In this document: piece after piece, positions 8,082-17,464 of the stretch | How positions within the stretch are numbered: the stretch's first letter is position 1 | Layout of the letters: each line of letters starts with the position of its first letter | NCBI GenBank assembly: GCA_021793135.1 | Contig: JAJYTI010000002.1 | Location: forward strand, 1-32,701 | Direction: 5' to 3' | Source of the DNA: Bacteroidota bacterium | GTDB lineage: Bacteria > Bacteroidota > Bacteroidia > Flavobacteriales > Flavobacteriaceae | Length of the DNA: 32,701 nt | Notes under the pieces: model-generated | Databases searched by the model: none | The model's input: only the letters and a program-made list of their open reading frames with translations | Told to the model about the DNA's origin: nothing | Translations under genes and position numbers: made by a program

Positions 8082-8259
8082 ATTTTTATAAGAATTATTT
8101 TATTACACATCACACACAGTTACTATGCTAATAAACAGTGTTTTGTTGTCTTGCTATAAGAAGATAGCTTATTTCCGTAAACATTTTTTAATCTTTCGCG
8201 CAACCTTTTAAAATTAGTTACATCTATTATGTAGACGAACCAGGTAAAACCATCTTAAT

Positions 8260-8364
8260 ATGAAATTTGTAGCAATTGTAATTGGAATGTTAGTTTGTAT
8301 TAACTTTCTTCTTTTGAAGTTTAGCTGTAACTCTCCTAAAGAGACAGTAGTAAATGATGAATAG
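8260..8364 (+). CDS. Putative 34-residue single-span membrane peptide
   Basis: The ATG at 8260 opens a 34-codon frame ending TAG at 8362-8364. The peptide is MKFVAIVIGMLVCINFLLLK, then FSCNSPKETVVNDE. The first 19 residues are hydrophobic after a Met-Lys start, so a single membrane span is likely, with a short polar, acidic tail. Two Cys are present (13 and 23). It lies alone between the terminator at 8081 and the mutS2 promoter at 8407, which fits an independent small gene. No Bacteroidota-type promoter was recognised in front of it. A signal-peptide reading is possible but leaves a mature part of about ten residues. Function unknown. The coding call rests on composition and position only, so confidence is moderate. 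Confidence 0.5.
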   Translation: MKFVAIVIGMLVCINFLLLKFSCNSPKETVVNDE

Positions 8365-8406
8365 AAAAAAATAATTTGACTATTCAAGCGTAACTCCCTC
8401 CTCCCC

Positions 8407-8435
8407 TTGTTTATCTAGGTTTATTTGTATTTTTG
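8407..8435 (+). promoter_or_regulatory. Promoter of mutS2
   Basis: TTG (8407-8409), 18 nt, then TATTTTTG (8428-8435), a full match to the Bacteroidota TTG/TAnnTTTG promoter. The start codon is 36 nt downstream of the -7 element. Confidence 0.8.
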
Positions 8436-8471
8436 CATAGGCTAAAATTAGTCTGAAAATATTTCTAATAT

Positions 8472-10634
8472 ATGACGCAAATAAACCAACGAACTCTAGA
8501 AGATTTAGAATTTCCAGTTGTTTTACAACAAATCGCAGATTGTTGTATTACAGATAGTGGTGCGAATCGTGCATTAAGATTAAAACCCTATAGGAATTCT
8601 AATAAAATCCAAAGAGAACTCTATAGAGTAAAAGAATTTACTGGTTCATTTGATAGCGACACTCCAATTCCTAATCATGGTTTCGACAGCATCGATAAAG
8701 AGTTACAGTTATTAGGAATAGAAAATAGCAGCATAGAAATCGGAGGTTTTCGTAGAATTTTAAGTGTATGTGAAACTACCGGAGAACTACTTCATTATTT
8801 TAAAAAGAATGAAGAGTTTTATGAATACTTATCTTTACAAGCTACCAAAGTAAAATATACTAAACTTATTGCGGATGAAATTCATTCTATTATCGATAGA
8901 TATGGATTTATTAGAGATGATGCCTCTTCTGATTTAGCAATTATAAGACGGAAACTTATTCATGTTAAAGGTCAAATAAGCGCAACCTTCAGTAGAGCAT
9001 TGGCTACTTATTCTCAAGCAGGATATTTGGACGAGATAAGAGAATCTGTAGTTGAGAATAGAAGAGTGTTAGCGGTTACCGCTATGTACCGAAAGAAAGT
9101 GAGAGGTGCGGTATTAGGGACTTCTAAAACTGGTAGCATCGTTTATATAGAACCTCAAGAAACCCTTGAGTATGCAACAGAATTAAGTCACTTATTATAC
9201 GAAGAAGATCAAGAAGTAAAACGTATATTAAAGGCTTTAACCGAGTACATTAGACCTTATGCAAGTCTACTTAAATCTTATCAAAAATATCTTATTAAAG
9301 TAGATATACTGTATGCTAAAGCTAAATATGCGGTAAGTATTCAAGCTAATCTTCCTATTATTAGAGAAGATAAAGAGATATACTTTAAAGATGCATATCA
9401 TCCGTTATTGTTAAGTAGTAACAATAAACAGAAAAAGAAAACCTATCCGCAAACTATACGTTTGAATAAAGAAACTAGAATAATTGTAATTTCTGGTCCT
9501 AATGCTGGTGGTAAAAGTATAACCTTAAAAACTATTGGTTTATTACAGGTTATGTTACAAAGTGGAATTCTAATCCCGGTAGATCCACTTAGTGAGATGA
9601 GCTTTTTTAAACACATTCTTACCGATATAGGTGATAATCAATCTATTGAAAATCATTTGAGTACATATAGTTATCGCCTTAAAAAGATGAATCAGTTTTT
9701 ACGTCGTTGTGATGAGAATACCTTGTTTTTGATAGATGAGTTTGGTACAGGAAGTGATCCAGAATTAGGTGGAGCATTAGCAGAAGTGTTTTTAGAAGTT
9801 TTTTATGAACGTCAAGCTTATGGAATAATTACTACCCACTACTCCAATTTAAAAATTTTAGCTAGTGAATTGCCACATGCTATAAACGCAAATATGTTAT
9901 TTGATAATAAATCTTTGCGGCCTTTATATAAATTACATCTTGGTGAGGCTGGAAGTTCTTTTACATTCGAAGTGGCTCAGAAAAATGGTATTCCATATAG
10001 TTTAATCAATCGAGCAAAAAAGAAAGTAGAACGCGATAAGATTAGATATGATAGAAGTATTGCAAATCTACAGCGTGAAAGACATGATTTACGTAAAACT
10101 TCACAAAATCTAAAAACTCAGCAAGAAAAGGCAGCTAAAGAGAGTAAAGATTTAGCTGAAAGAAACTTACGCATTCAAGAGAAGCTTGAAAGTTACCAAG
10201 AATTGTATGATGCAAATCAAAAATTATTGTCGTTAGGAAAACGCTTTGATAAGATTGCAGAAGATTATTTTTATAATAAGAGGAAAAAACAATTACAGGA
10301 AGAATTATTAAAACTTGTTCTATTAGAAAATAGTAAACGAGAACGAGTTGCCTTGAAAAAGAAAAGAAAACAAGAGCAAATTGAGAAAAAAATAGAAAAA
10401 GAGGTTGAAAAGAAAATCGAAGTAATTCGACAGGAGAAAAAAGAAAAAGCAAAAAAACTTAAAACTCAAGAAAAGACACAACCTAAAGTTACTTTAAAAC
10501 TTGGGGATAAAGTGCGAATAATAAATGGAACAGCCGTAGGTACAATTGATATCTTAGAAAAAGGCAAAGCAACTGTAAATTACGGAATGTTTACAACGAA
10601 AATAGATGTTAATGAATTAGAAAAAGTGCGGTGA
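8472..10634 (+). CDS. mutS2: MutS2-family ATPase lacking the C-terminal Smr domain
   Basis: 720 residues. A MutS-like core/clamp region (about 1-300) precedes an ABC-type ATPase domain with Walker A GPNAGGKS (342-349), the loop SIENHLSTYS (391-400), Walker B LFLIDEFGTGSDP (418-430) and TTHYS (454-458). A long charged coiled coil (about 515-665) follows, then a KOW-like end (about 675-720, LKLGDKVRIINGTAVG). There is no mismatch-recognition domain, as expected for MutS2. B. subtilis MutS2 is about 785 residues and carries an Smr nuclease-like domain after the KOW part; here the protein stops right after KOW. MutS2 proteins have been tied to recombination control and, in B. subtilis, to splitting collided ribosomes. 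The TGA overlaps the next gene's GTG (GTGA). Confidence 0.93.
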   Translation: MTQINQRTLEDLEFPVVLQQIADCCITDSGANRALRLKPYRNSNKIQRELYRVKEFTGSFDSDTPIPNHGFDSIDKELQLLGIENSSIEIGGFRRILSVCETTGELLHYFKKNEEFYEYLSLQATKVKYTKLIADEIHSIIDRYGFIRDDASSDLAIIRRKLIHVKGQISATFSRALATYSQAGYLDEIRESVVENRRVLAVTAMYRKKVRGAVLGTSKTGSIVYIEPQETLEYATELSHLLYEEDQEVKRILKALTEYIRPYASLLKSYQKYLIKVDILYAKAKYAVSIQANLPIIREDKEIYFKDAYHPLLLSSNNKQKKKTYPQTIRLNKETRIIVISGPNAGGKSITLKTIGLLQVMLQSGILIPVDPLSEMSFFKHILTDIGDNQSIENHLSTYSYRLKKMNQFLRRCDENTLFLIDEFGTGSDPELGGALAEVFLEVFYERQAYGIITTHYSNLKILASELPHAINANMLFDNKSLRPLYKLHLGEAGSSFTFEVAQKNGIPYSLINRAKKKVERDKIRYDRSIANLQRERHDLRKTSQNLKTQQEKAAKESKDLAERNLRIQEKLESYQELYDANQKLLSLGKRFDKIAEDYFYNKRKKQLQEELLKLVLLENSKRERVALKKKRKQEQIEKKIEKEVEKKIEVIRQEKKEKAKKLKTQEKTQPKVTLKLGDKVRIINGTAVGTIDILEKGKATVNYGMFTTKIDVNELEKVR

Positions 10635-11041
10635 TAATACAAAAAGACAAATATATTATTCTATTCGATGGTGTATGCAATTTATGCAATGCCACAGTTC
10701 AATTTGTCTTGTCTAGAGATAAAAATAAAAAGTTTTTGTTTTCTGCACTACAATCAAATGTTGCTCATCAACTCTTAGCTCATCAATCAAAATATATTAC
10801 AAATTTACAAAGCATTGTGCTTATTAAAAACAATGAAATATACGATGAGTCTACTGCGGCTTTACATATAGCCAAAGATCTTTCAGGTGCTTGGCCGCTA
10901 CTCTACTATTTGTTTATATGGTGGCCAAAAATTATAAGAGATTCAGTTTATAAATTTATCGCAAAACATCGTTATAAGTGGTTTGGCAAAAAAGACAGTT
11001 GTAGTATTCCAGATGTAAATTATAAAGATCGATTTCTTTAA
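10631..11041 (+). CDS. DCC-family thiol-disulfide oxidoreductase-like protein (DUF393)
   Basis: 136 residues with the family signature D-x-x-C-x-x-C near the N terminus: DGVCNLC with Asp13, Cys16 and Cys19 after the first strand (YIILF). The family has a thioredoxin-like fold and a CxxC redox pair; its biological role is poorly defined. The middle contains SALQS and SIVLIKN strands, then the conserved hydrophobic stretch WPLLYYLFIWWPK. There is no signal peptide. I place the start at the GTG at 10631, which overlaps the mutS2 stop by four bases (GTGA); no ATG lies close to the family N terminus in this frame. The overlap implies co-transcription and coupled translation with mutS2. A bidirectional terminator follows. 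Confidence 0.9.
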   Translation: MIIQKDKYIILFDGVCNLCNATVQFVLSRDKNKKFLFSALQSNVAHQLLAHQSKYITNLQSIVLIKNNEIYDESTAALHIAKDLSGAWPLLYYLFIWWPKIIRDSVYKFIAKHRYKWFGKKDSCSIPDVNYKDRFL

Positions 11042-11049
11042 AATTAAAG

Positions 11050-11081
11050 AAAGGCTGTTACAAAATTTTGTAACAGCCTTT
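11050..11081. terminator. Bidirectional terminator between the DCC gene and susD-1
   Basis: A perfect 32-base palindrome, AAAGGCTGTTACAAAA and its complement. The flanks are A-rich on the left and T-rich on the right, so it can stop transcripts from both the + strand DCC gene and the - strand susD gene. Confidence 0.9.
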
Positions 11082-11105
11082 TAATTTAAAAATTATATAT
11101 TAAAA

Positions 11106-12656
11106 TTAGTAACCTGGGTTTTGTTGACCTTCTACCATTGGGTTTACACTAGTTTCAGACAATGGAATCGGCCAGATGAATCTGTAGTCATCGTATGGTA
11201 TAGCTGATGCGCCCAGCGGAGGCATAACCCCAGATGCAGCATCATATAAATCTGGTGCTGGTACACCATTTGCTACTTTAGCTGGAATTCCATCTATAGG
11301 AGCTAAATCATCTCCTTGTAATCTATGGATATCTTGCCAACGTTTTCCTTCCATCAGGAACTCAATTCTACGCTCAAGAATAATTGCTTCAACAACTTCT
11401 TGTGCAGAAGTTAAGTCTGCTGAGGTATAAGATTGTGTTGCAGGATCTGCTAGAGCTCTATCACGAACTTCATTTAAAGTTTCTATAGCTCTTGTTAAAT
11501 CTTGTTGTGTTGTAGATCTAGCTAAAGCTTCTGCTAAGTTTAATTTAACTTCTGCATGACGTAGTACAGGAGAAAGATCAGAGTAAGTACTGTGATCTCT
11601 ATACTTATTAGTATATAAACTACCTTCCACTTCTCTAACTAAATCTGTTTCTTCGCCATAAGCTCTACGTTTATCATCTATTAACCATCCTTCATTATTC
11701 CAGATAATAGGGCTAATAGCAACTAATAGACGTCGTCCGTATTGAGAACCTAATGCGCCATTTACTCCACCGTTCGAAATTGCAGTTTGGTTGATAGAGA
11801 AAATAGACTCAGAGTTACCATGATTATCATCAAACACGCCAGATGGTGAACTAGTTAATGTATAGCTATTTTCTATTTTATTAGCTTCTTCAATAACATC
11901 ATCCCATGCACGCATATGTAAATAAACTCTAGTTTTGAAAGCAACAGCAGCATTGCTACTAGCATAGATTAAAGAAGTATTGGTAATGTTCTCTTCAGCA
12001 TAATCTAAATCTGCTAAAACATGTTCGTAAACTTCTCGAACTGTAGATCTAGCTCCATGTGCTTCTGCTTCTTCTAAAGACTCTTCTGAGTTAATAGCAT
12101 TTTCTCTAAGAATAATTCCTAAGTGACTTGCATCGGAAGTATGATTGTATGGTCTCGCCATTTGTACATTTAATTCAAAATGTGTAATTGCTCTTAAGAA
12201 GCGTGCTTGGCCAATAATATCTTTTCCTTCTGCCTCCGAAATGATGCCTTCTGCCATTGCTTCGGTTACACCTTCTATAACAATATTTGCTTTGTTAATT
12301 AAGTTGTATCCATCATGCCAATAATACATATTGTTTGCAGTTGTGGCGTCATAGGTAGAAAGATAAGTAACCTGATAGAATGAAGCTGTGTTTACAACGT
12401 CTTCTCCTCTACAATCATTTTGTTGAATGTGTGCTGCACCCCAAACGTATCCTCTTCCTCCAGCTCCTGCAAAAGTTCCAATTGCAGCAGCCTCATACAT
12501 ACCATTTACGCTTAGTTTTATACTTTCGGGGCTGTCAAAAGCCATGGTTTCTGCTACACTACTGTAGGGAACCTTATCTAGTAAGGTTTCATCAGAACAG
12601 CCTATCGCTGCGATAGCGAAAGCGACTGCTATAATATTTCTATAAATTCTTTTCAT
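11106..12656 (-). CDS. SusD/RagB-family nutrient-binding outer-membrane lipoprotein (pair 1)
   Basis: 516 residues with a lipoprotein signal peptide (AAIGC, Cys20) and the usual SusD architecture: an alpha-helical, TPR-like scaffold from about residue 40, and a C-terminal RagB/SusD region including LILERRIEFLMEGKRWQDI-type sequence and the closing NPMVEGQQNPGY. SusD proteins sit on the cell surface as a lid over a SusC transporter and help capture oligosaccharides or peptides. The partner SusC gene ends 11 nt upstream, so the two are one operon. No glycoside hydrolase, sulfatase, protease or regulator lies beside them, so the ligand cannot be guessed. The bidirectional terminator at 11050 ends the operon. 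Confidence 0.96.
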   Translation of the reverse strand: MKRIYRNIIAVAFAIAAIGCSDETLLDKVPYSSVAETMAFDSPESIKLSVNGMYEAAAIGTFAGAGGRGYVWGAAHIQQNDCRGEDVVNTASFYQVTYLSTYDATTANNMYYWHDGYNLINKANIVIEGVTEAMAEGIISEAEGKDIIGQARFLRAITHFELNVQMARPYNHTSDASHLGIILRENAINSEESLEEAEAHGARSTVREVYEHVLADLDYAEENITNTSLIYASSNAAVAFKTRVYLHMRAWDDVIEEANKIENSYTLTSSPSGVFDDNHGNSESIFSINQTAISNGGVNGALGSQYGRRLLVAISPIIWNNEGWLIDDKRRAYGEETDLVREVEGSLYTNKYRDHSTYSDLSPVLRHAEVKLNLAEALARSTTQQDLTRAIETLNEVRDRALADPATQSYTSADLTSAQEVVEAIILERRIEFLMEGKRWQDIHRLQGDDLAPIDGIPAKVANGVPAPDLYDAASGVMPPLGASAIPYDDYRFIWPIPLSETSVNPMVEGQQNPGY

Positions 12657-12667
12657 AATAGTATCTA

Positions 12668-15600
12668 TTAAAGTTTTAAGTTAACTCCTAGAGAAACAAT
12701 TCTAGATTTTGGTGTTCCGAATGCATCCACACCATAAGAAGTAATCATCTCTGGATCTACGCCTTTATAATCAGTAATCATAAATACGTTTTGTGCTGCT
12801 ACATAGATACGTAATGCATCGATACTTGCACGTTCTAAAAGTTCTCTATCAAAATTGTAACCTAATGTTATATTGTCTAACGAGATGAAATCTCCTTTCT
12901 CTACAAATCTTGAAGTTAATACGTTGTTGTTAACTACTCCATTACCTGCAGCCCATAACATTGGTGTTACACCGTCACCTGGGTTTGAAGGGCTTTGCCA
13001 TCTACCTAGAATTTCCGTTGAGTTGTTATTGAACTCTTGTGTCAATAATTCACGACGTGTGTAGTTAAATATTTTATTACCACCACTGAAACGGAATAAG
13101 AATGATAGGTCAAAGTTTTTATAAGTCAAAGTGTTGTTCCAACCTCCAAAATATTTTGGTGTAGTTTGACCTAATAGTTTGCGATCCTCACTACTACTTA
13201 ATGAGCTAGCTTGTGACATATCTCCAGGATTTGATTCATCGAATACATAATAGCTACCAGTATTGTAGTCTATTTGTACCAAAGAACCATCTCCTTTATA
13301 ATATACTGGAGCACCATTTGCAGGGTTTACTCCCCAATATTCATATCCATATAAAGAGTTAATTGGTTCTCCTTCACGAATAATAATGTTTCCATTAATA
13401 GAAGCATTTGATGAGTATTCAGGGAAAATATCTGCTCCATCTGGTAAGTTAGATACTTTGTTTTTGCTGAAGCTTATGTTTGCTCCAGTGTTCCAACGGA
13501 ATTCACCATTATCTACTACCGTTGCATCTACGCTAAATTCAAAACCAGAGTTACTCATATCACCCGCATTAATTTTGATGATATTACCTGGTATACCTAA
13601 AGATGGTGCAGTAGATTTATTAATAATCATGTCTTTGGTCTCATTCTTAAAGTACTCTGCAGAGAAGAATACTTTGTTGTTCCATAGTCCGAAATCTAAA
13701 CCTATATTTAGTTTATTTGTAGACTCCCACACTAAGGCATTGTTACCAAATTGAGCGTATCCATATCCTGTGTCATCACCATATTTATTTAATCCATAAA
13801 CTCCTAAATAAGGATATGCACCAATATTAGTGTTCCCAGTTTCAGCATATGAACCACGTAATTTTAAATCGCTAATAGTTTCGCTGATATCGCCCCAGAA
13901 CTCTTCATTGGAAATTGTCCAACCTGCAGATAGTCCGATAAAGTTTTCCCATCTATTGTCTGGGTGTAGATTAGATAATCCATCACGGCGAATAGAAGCT
14001 TGTAAGAAATAACGTTCATCATAGTTATATGTAGCACGACCAATAAATGATTTGATACCTTGCTCTTCTTTATAACCACTAATTTCTTGCTCACCAAAAG
14101 CATCGGTAATAATTTGATTATTGAAATACTCACTAGCAATATCCTTCCCTAATGCAGAGAAGTAAGCATCTTTCTGTTGTTGGAATTCTGCTACTGCAGT
14201 AAGGCCTAGGTTATGCACGTCATTGAATGATTTATTGTAGCTCAAAATATTTTGGACGTTCCATAATTGATTGTCAAAGTTGTATTGGCGTAAGTATCCG
14301 TTATATCCTGAACCGTCTCCATGAACAGGGTTCCAATACATACGTTCTCCGTTTGTACCATAATCCATTCCTATTTGGAATCGATAGGATAAACCATCAA
14401 GAATGTTAGCGTTAGCAAAAGCATTTATGATGTTACGCATAGACTTAGATTTATAATAGTTGTGGTCTAGTGCGTACATAATGTTAGGTAACTGTGCACC
14501 TACGTTGCTATAGTTGTCCCATCTCCCGATTTGTCCTGTCTCAGTAATATTGTATCCTGTCTCGTTGTCAGGATCATAAGCAGGGATATTTGGTAATTGC
14601 TTAGTAGCATTAAACATATGACCAGATAAAGAGTTATTCCCTTTGTTCATTGCAGAGATGCTATTTCTTGTCACAGCAATTGTAGCTCCTGCGCTTAACC
14701 AATCATTAAAGTCTTGCTCTACTCTTGCACGTATGTTGTACTTTTCCATTTCGTTTGCAATAGAAGTACCTTCTTGCTCTCCATATCCGATAGAAAGATA
14801 GTAAGTAGCCATATCGGTACCTCCAGAAACACTAACGTTTTGATCTATTTGTAATGCAGAACTACGTAATACTAAATCTTGCCAATCTGTGTCAAAATCT
14901 GTTCCTGCAGCCCAATCCGATACACCTGCGTTAGCTGTTTTTTCATTAGAAATAGTTATAAAGTCTTTGGTTCCCAGTAGCTTATATTTATTCATTGGGC
15001 TTCCTACCCCTGTTAGAGAGGAATAATTAACTTCGAATGAGTTTTTACGTCCTTTTCTTGTTGTAATTAATATTACTCCATTTGCAGCTCTTGAACCATA
15101 AATAGCTGATGCTGCTCCGTCTTTAAGAACTTCAAAAGATTCAATGTCATTAGGGTTCAAGTCGGCCAATGGGTTAATATCTACGTTTGCTCCTTGTGAG
15201 GTAGAAGCATAAGGAACACCATCTACTACATATAATGGACCTGTTCCTGAGTTTATAGAAGCTATACCTCGAATGTTTACTCTTGGTGCTTCTCCAATTA
15301 CTCCACCTGGTGTGGTAATTTGTACTCCTGAAGATCTACCCGCTAATTGTGATTCGAAAGATGGGGTAACTAAGTTTTTAACATCATCTCCTTTTACTTG
15401 AGAAATAGCTCCAGTAACTTCTGATTTACGTTGTACCCCGTACCCTACTAATACAACTTCATCCATGATATTGGCTTCTGGTTGTAAGGTTACATCATAT
15501 GTAGATGAAGAGCCTACCGTACGAGTTATTGTTTCAAATCCAACATAGGAAAACTCTAAGACATTTCCTTCTTCTGCTGAAATGGAATAGTTTCCGTCAA

Positions 15601-15769
15601 AATCGGTTGTTGTACCGCTAGTTGTACCGACTACTAAAATGGTAGCGCCCAATAAAGGTACTCCATCTGGATCTGTAACCTTTCCAGTCACGGATTTCTT
15701 TTGAGCGAAACTAATTTGCACAAACAGTATCATAAATAATACTGAGAGATAAGTGTACTTTTGTTTCAT
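12668..15769 (-). CDS. SusC/RagA-family TonB-dependent outer-membrane transporter (pair 1)
   Basis: 1033 residues. The signal peptide ends near residue 22 (ISFAQ). A carboxypeptidase D regulatory-like domain covers about 26-98 (SVTGKVTDPDGVPLLGAT, DFDGNYSI), followed by a TonB-box-like DEVVLVGYG (103-111). The plug is about 115-230 and contains the SusC signature PLYVVDGVP (179-187) and VLKDGAASAIYGSRAANGV. The rest is the 22-strand barrel, ending SLGVNLKL. It imports a bulky nutrient using energy from TonB-ExbBD. It is first in a two-gene operon with susD-1. A promoter sits 26 nt before its ATG in the same arrangement as for susC-2. The two SusC proteins in this window differ widely in their barrels, so they probably carry different substrates. 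Confidence 0.97.
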   Translation of the reverse strand: MKQKYTYLSVLFMILFVQISFAQKKSVTGKVTDPDGVPLLGATILVVGTTSGTTTDFDGNYSISAEEGNVLEFSYVGFETITRTVGSSSTYDVTLQPEANIMDEVVLVGYGVQRKSEVTGAISQVKGDDVKNLVTPSFESQLAGRSSGVQITTPGGVIGEAPRVNIRGIASINSGTGPLYVVDGVPYASTSQGANVDINPLADLNPNDIESFEVLKDGAASAIYGSRAANGVILITTRKGRKNSFEVNYSSLTGVGSPMNKYKLLGTKDFITISNEKTANAGVSDWAAGTDFDTDWQDLVLRSSALQIDQNVSVSGGTDMATYYLSIGYGEQEGTSIANEMEKYNIRARVEQDFNDWLSAGATIAVTRNSISAMNKGNNSLSGHMFNATKQLPNIPAYDPDNETGYNITETGQIGRWDNYSNVGAQLPNIMYALDHNYYKSKSMRNIINAFANANILDGLSYRFQIGMDYGTNGERMYWNPVHGDGSGYNGYLRQYNFDNQLWNVQNILSYNKSFNDVHNLGLTAVAEFQQQKDAYFSALGKDIASEYFNNQIITDAFGEQEISGYKEEQGIKSFIGRATYNYDERYFLQASIRRDGLSNLHPDNRWENFIGLSAGWTISNEEFWGDISETISDLKLRGSYAETGNTNIGAYPYLGVYGLNKYGDDTGYGYAQFGNNALVWESTNKLNIGLDFGLWNNKVFFSAEYFKNETKDMIINKSTAPSLGIPGNIIKINAGDMSNSGFEFSVDATVVDNGEFRWNTGANISFSKNKVSNLPDGADIFPEYSSNASINGNIIIREGEPINSLYGYEYWGVNPANGAPVYYKGDGSLVQIDYNTGSYYVFDESNPGDMSQASSLSSSEDRKLLGQTTPKYFGGWNNTLTYKNFDLSFLFRFSGGNKIFNYTRRELLTQEFNNNSTEILGRWQSPSNPGDGVTPMLWAAGNGVVNNNVLTSRFVEKGDFISLDNITLGYNFDRELLERASIDALRIYVAAQNVFMITDYKGVDPEMITSYGVDAFGTPKSRIVSLGVNLKL

Positions 15770-15794
15770 ATTAACAGTTTTTATGGTTTAATAC

Positions 15795-15825
15795 CAAATA
15801 TGCAAATATTATTTTAATATTCAAA
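15795..15825 (-). promoter_or_regulatory. Promoter of susC-1/susD-1
   Basis: On the minus strand TTTG (15822-15825), 19 nt, then CATATTTG (15795-15802), seven of eight matches to TAnnTTTG. The -7 element starts 26 nt before the ATG, exactly as in susC-2. The rest of the 15770-16063 gap holds only AT-rich sequence and the terminator at 16006. Confidence 0.6.
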
Positions 15826-16005
15826 TAGCAGCGTATCTATATTAACATAATACATATACTTATATGATTTGTTAAACCTTATTATATATGTTAATAACAA
15901 AAATTAGTTTATTGGATATTCATTTTATTTGTGTATTTAATAATTGTGTTAAGTAATATGATGGTAAATATATATTATATATAATTCTAAATTTATGGAA
16001 ATAAA

Positions 16006-16034
16006 AAAGCGGTTGTTTTTAAAACAACCGCTTT
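16006..16034 (-). terminator. Terminator after susD-2
   Basis: A perfect inverted repeat, AAAGCGGTTGTTTT (16006-16019) with AAAACAACCGCTTT (16021-16034). On the minus strand it ends in six U (16003-16008). It separates the two susCD operons. Confidence 0.92.
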
Positions 16035-16063
16035 CGGGCTAATTCAAAGAATTACTTTTAATA

Positions 16064-17461
16064 TTAGTAGCCTGGATTTTGTTCTACACTCTTATTAGTA
16101 TTTATCTCTCTCCTTGGTATAGGGAAAGCAAATCTATTATCTCCTGCAGGAACTAATCCGTGGTTATTAGAAGTATTTGGATCTACTTCTGGTATATCTA
16201 ATCCATGTCTTGCTAAGTCATGAAAACGGAATCCTTCAAACATCAATTCTTTTCTACGCTCTTTAATAATATTTTCAAGCGTTACATCACTAGCATCATA
16301 TTCACTAGCATTTCTATTTTCCGCCAAATCATTTAAAAGTTCTAATGCTTTATTTGGGTTTGTTTCTAGCACTGCTTCTGCATAATTTAATACCACTTCC
16401 TCATAACGGAATAACTTAATGTTATCCGAACCTAATCTATCACCACCAGAAGGGTATTTTCCTAAATTACGAAGCTTGTTACTATCTTCACTTTCATAAC
16501 CTATCATATCTTCTGAAGCTCTAACATCATCGCTATCAAATTCTGCATCTTCGATTAAGTTATTGAAAGCTTGAACGTCTCCATATGAATCTCCTCTATA
16601 GATGTAAGCTAAACCGTTAATACCAGCGTTATCGGTAGTACTTTGAGCAAGCTCAAAAATAGAAGCCGCACCTGGATTAGAATCACTCCAGTATTCCACA
16701 AGTTTGTTAGCAGGTGTAATTTCATACTTACCTTCCAATTGACTTGCAGCATCTTCTACAATATCATATTCTTTAAAGTAAGTACCTACTCTTGTTTTTA
16801 GTGCTAATACTGCATCTAGAGTAAAATTAGTTTTATTATTTGCCCACTCAGAAGATTCTCCTTGAAGCATATAATCTATAGCTTTTTCAATATCTGCATA
16901 GATATCTATTTTATTGTCTTCAACAGAGCTTCTAGGAATTTGTAAATCTTCTGCTTTATATTCTTTAGCATATGTAATTCCTAAATTGGAACCATTGTCA
17001 ATATATTGTTGTCCATAAAGGCGCAATAAATCGAAATGTGCCATTGCTCTAATAGCGTATGCTTCACCTAATATATGGGCTTTATTTGCTTCACTACCTT
17101 CTACTGTACTTAAATCTGTTGCTATTACAACATTTGGATTAGAGATAGTAGCATATGCATATCTAAAGATATCGGTAACATCACCATCTGTACTTTGTAA
17201 GTTCATTGCAGACATTAATGTAAAACGTCCACTATTTCCATTAGAATAAACATTATCTGCTCTGATTTCTCCAGCTATAATGTAATTTCTACCCATATAC
17301 TCACTACGCGCCATGGTGTTGTATGCTCCATCTATAAACTGTCTCATGCTTACATCATCTTCCATATCAATCTCATGACTATCCGCTAAAGTAGGGTCTA
17401 GTGAACATGAGGTTAATGAACCCATGACTAAGGCAAGTCCTATTATAATATATTTTCTCAT
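16064..17461 (-). CDS. SusD/RagB-family nutrient-binding outer-membrane lipoprotein (pair 2)
   Basis: 465 residues with a lipobox at SLTSC (Cys19) and SusD-type sequence throughout: an N-terminal SusD-like domain (FIDGAYNTMARSEYMGRNY), helical TPR-like repeats (AIRAMAHFDLLRLYGQQYID), and the C-terminal RagB region with IIKERRKELMFEGFRFHDLAR and a closing VEQNPGY. It is about 50 residues shorter than the SusD of pair 1 and only loosely alike, so it likely binds another ligand. Its ATG is 3 nt after the SusC stop, a tight operon. It probably forms a lidded uptake complex at the cell surface with the SusC encoded just upstream. Substrate unknown. Confidence 0.96.
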   Translation of the reverse strand: MRKYIIIGLALVMGSLTSCSLDPTLADSHEIDMEDDVSMRQFIDGAYNTMARSEYMGRNYIIAGEIRADNVYSNGNSGRFTLMSAMNLQSTDGDVTDIFRYAYATISNPNVVIATDLSTVEGSEANKAHILGEAYAIRAMAHFDLLRLYGQQYIDNGSNLGITYAKEYKAEDLQIPRSSVEDNKIDIYADIEKAIDYMLQGESSEWANNKTNFTLDAVLALKTRVGTYFKEYDIVEDAASQLEGKYEITPANKLVEYWSDSNPGAASIFELAQSTTDNAGINGLAYIYRGDSYGDVQAFNNLIEDAEFDSDDVRASEDMIGYESEDSNKLRNLGKYPSGGDRLGSDNIKLFRYEEVVLNYAEAVLETNPNKALELLNDLAENRNASEYDASDVTLENIIKERRKELMFEGFRFHDLARHGLDIPEVDPNTSNNHGLVPAGDNRFAFPIPRREINTNKSVEQNPGY

Positions 17462-17464
17462 TGT

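Noticed and set aside
10135..10452. 105-codon antisense frame in the mutS2 coiled coil
   Set aside because: Caused by the Lys/Glu-rich coiled coil read on the other strand, which gives Phe/Leu-rich sequence; no start context or homology.
13864..14139. 91-codon open frame overlapping the susC-1 barrel in another frame
   Set aside because: A shadow of the susC reading frame; the real gene explains this stretch fully.
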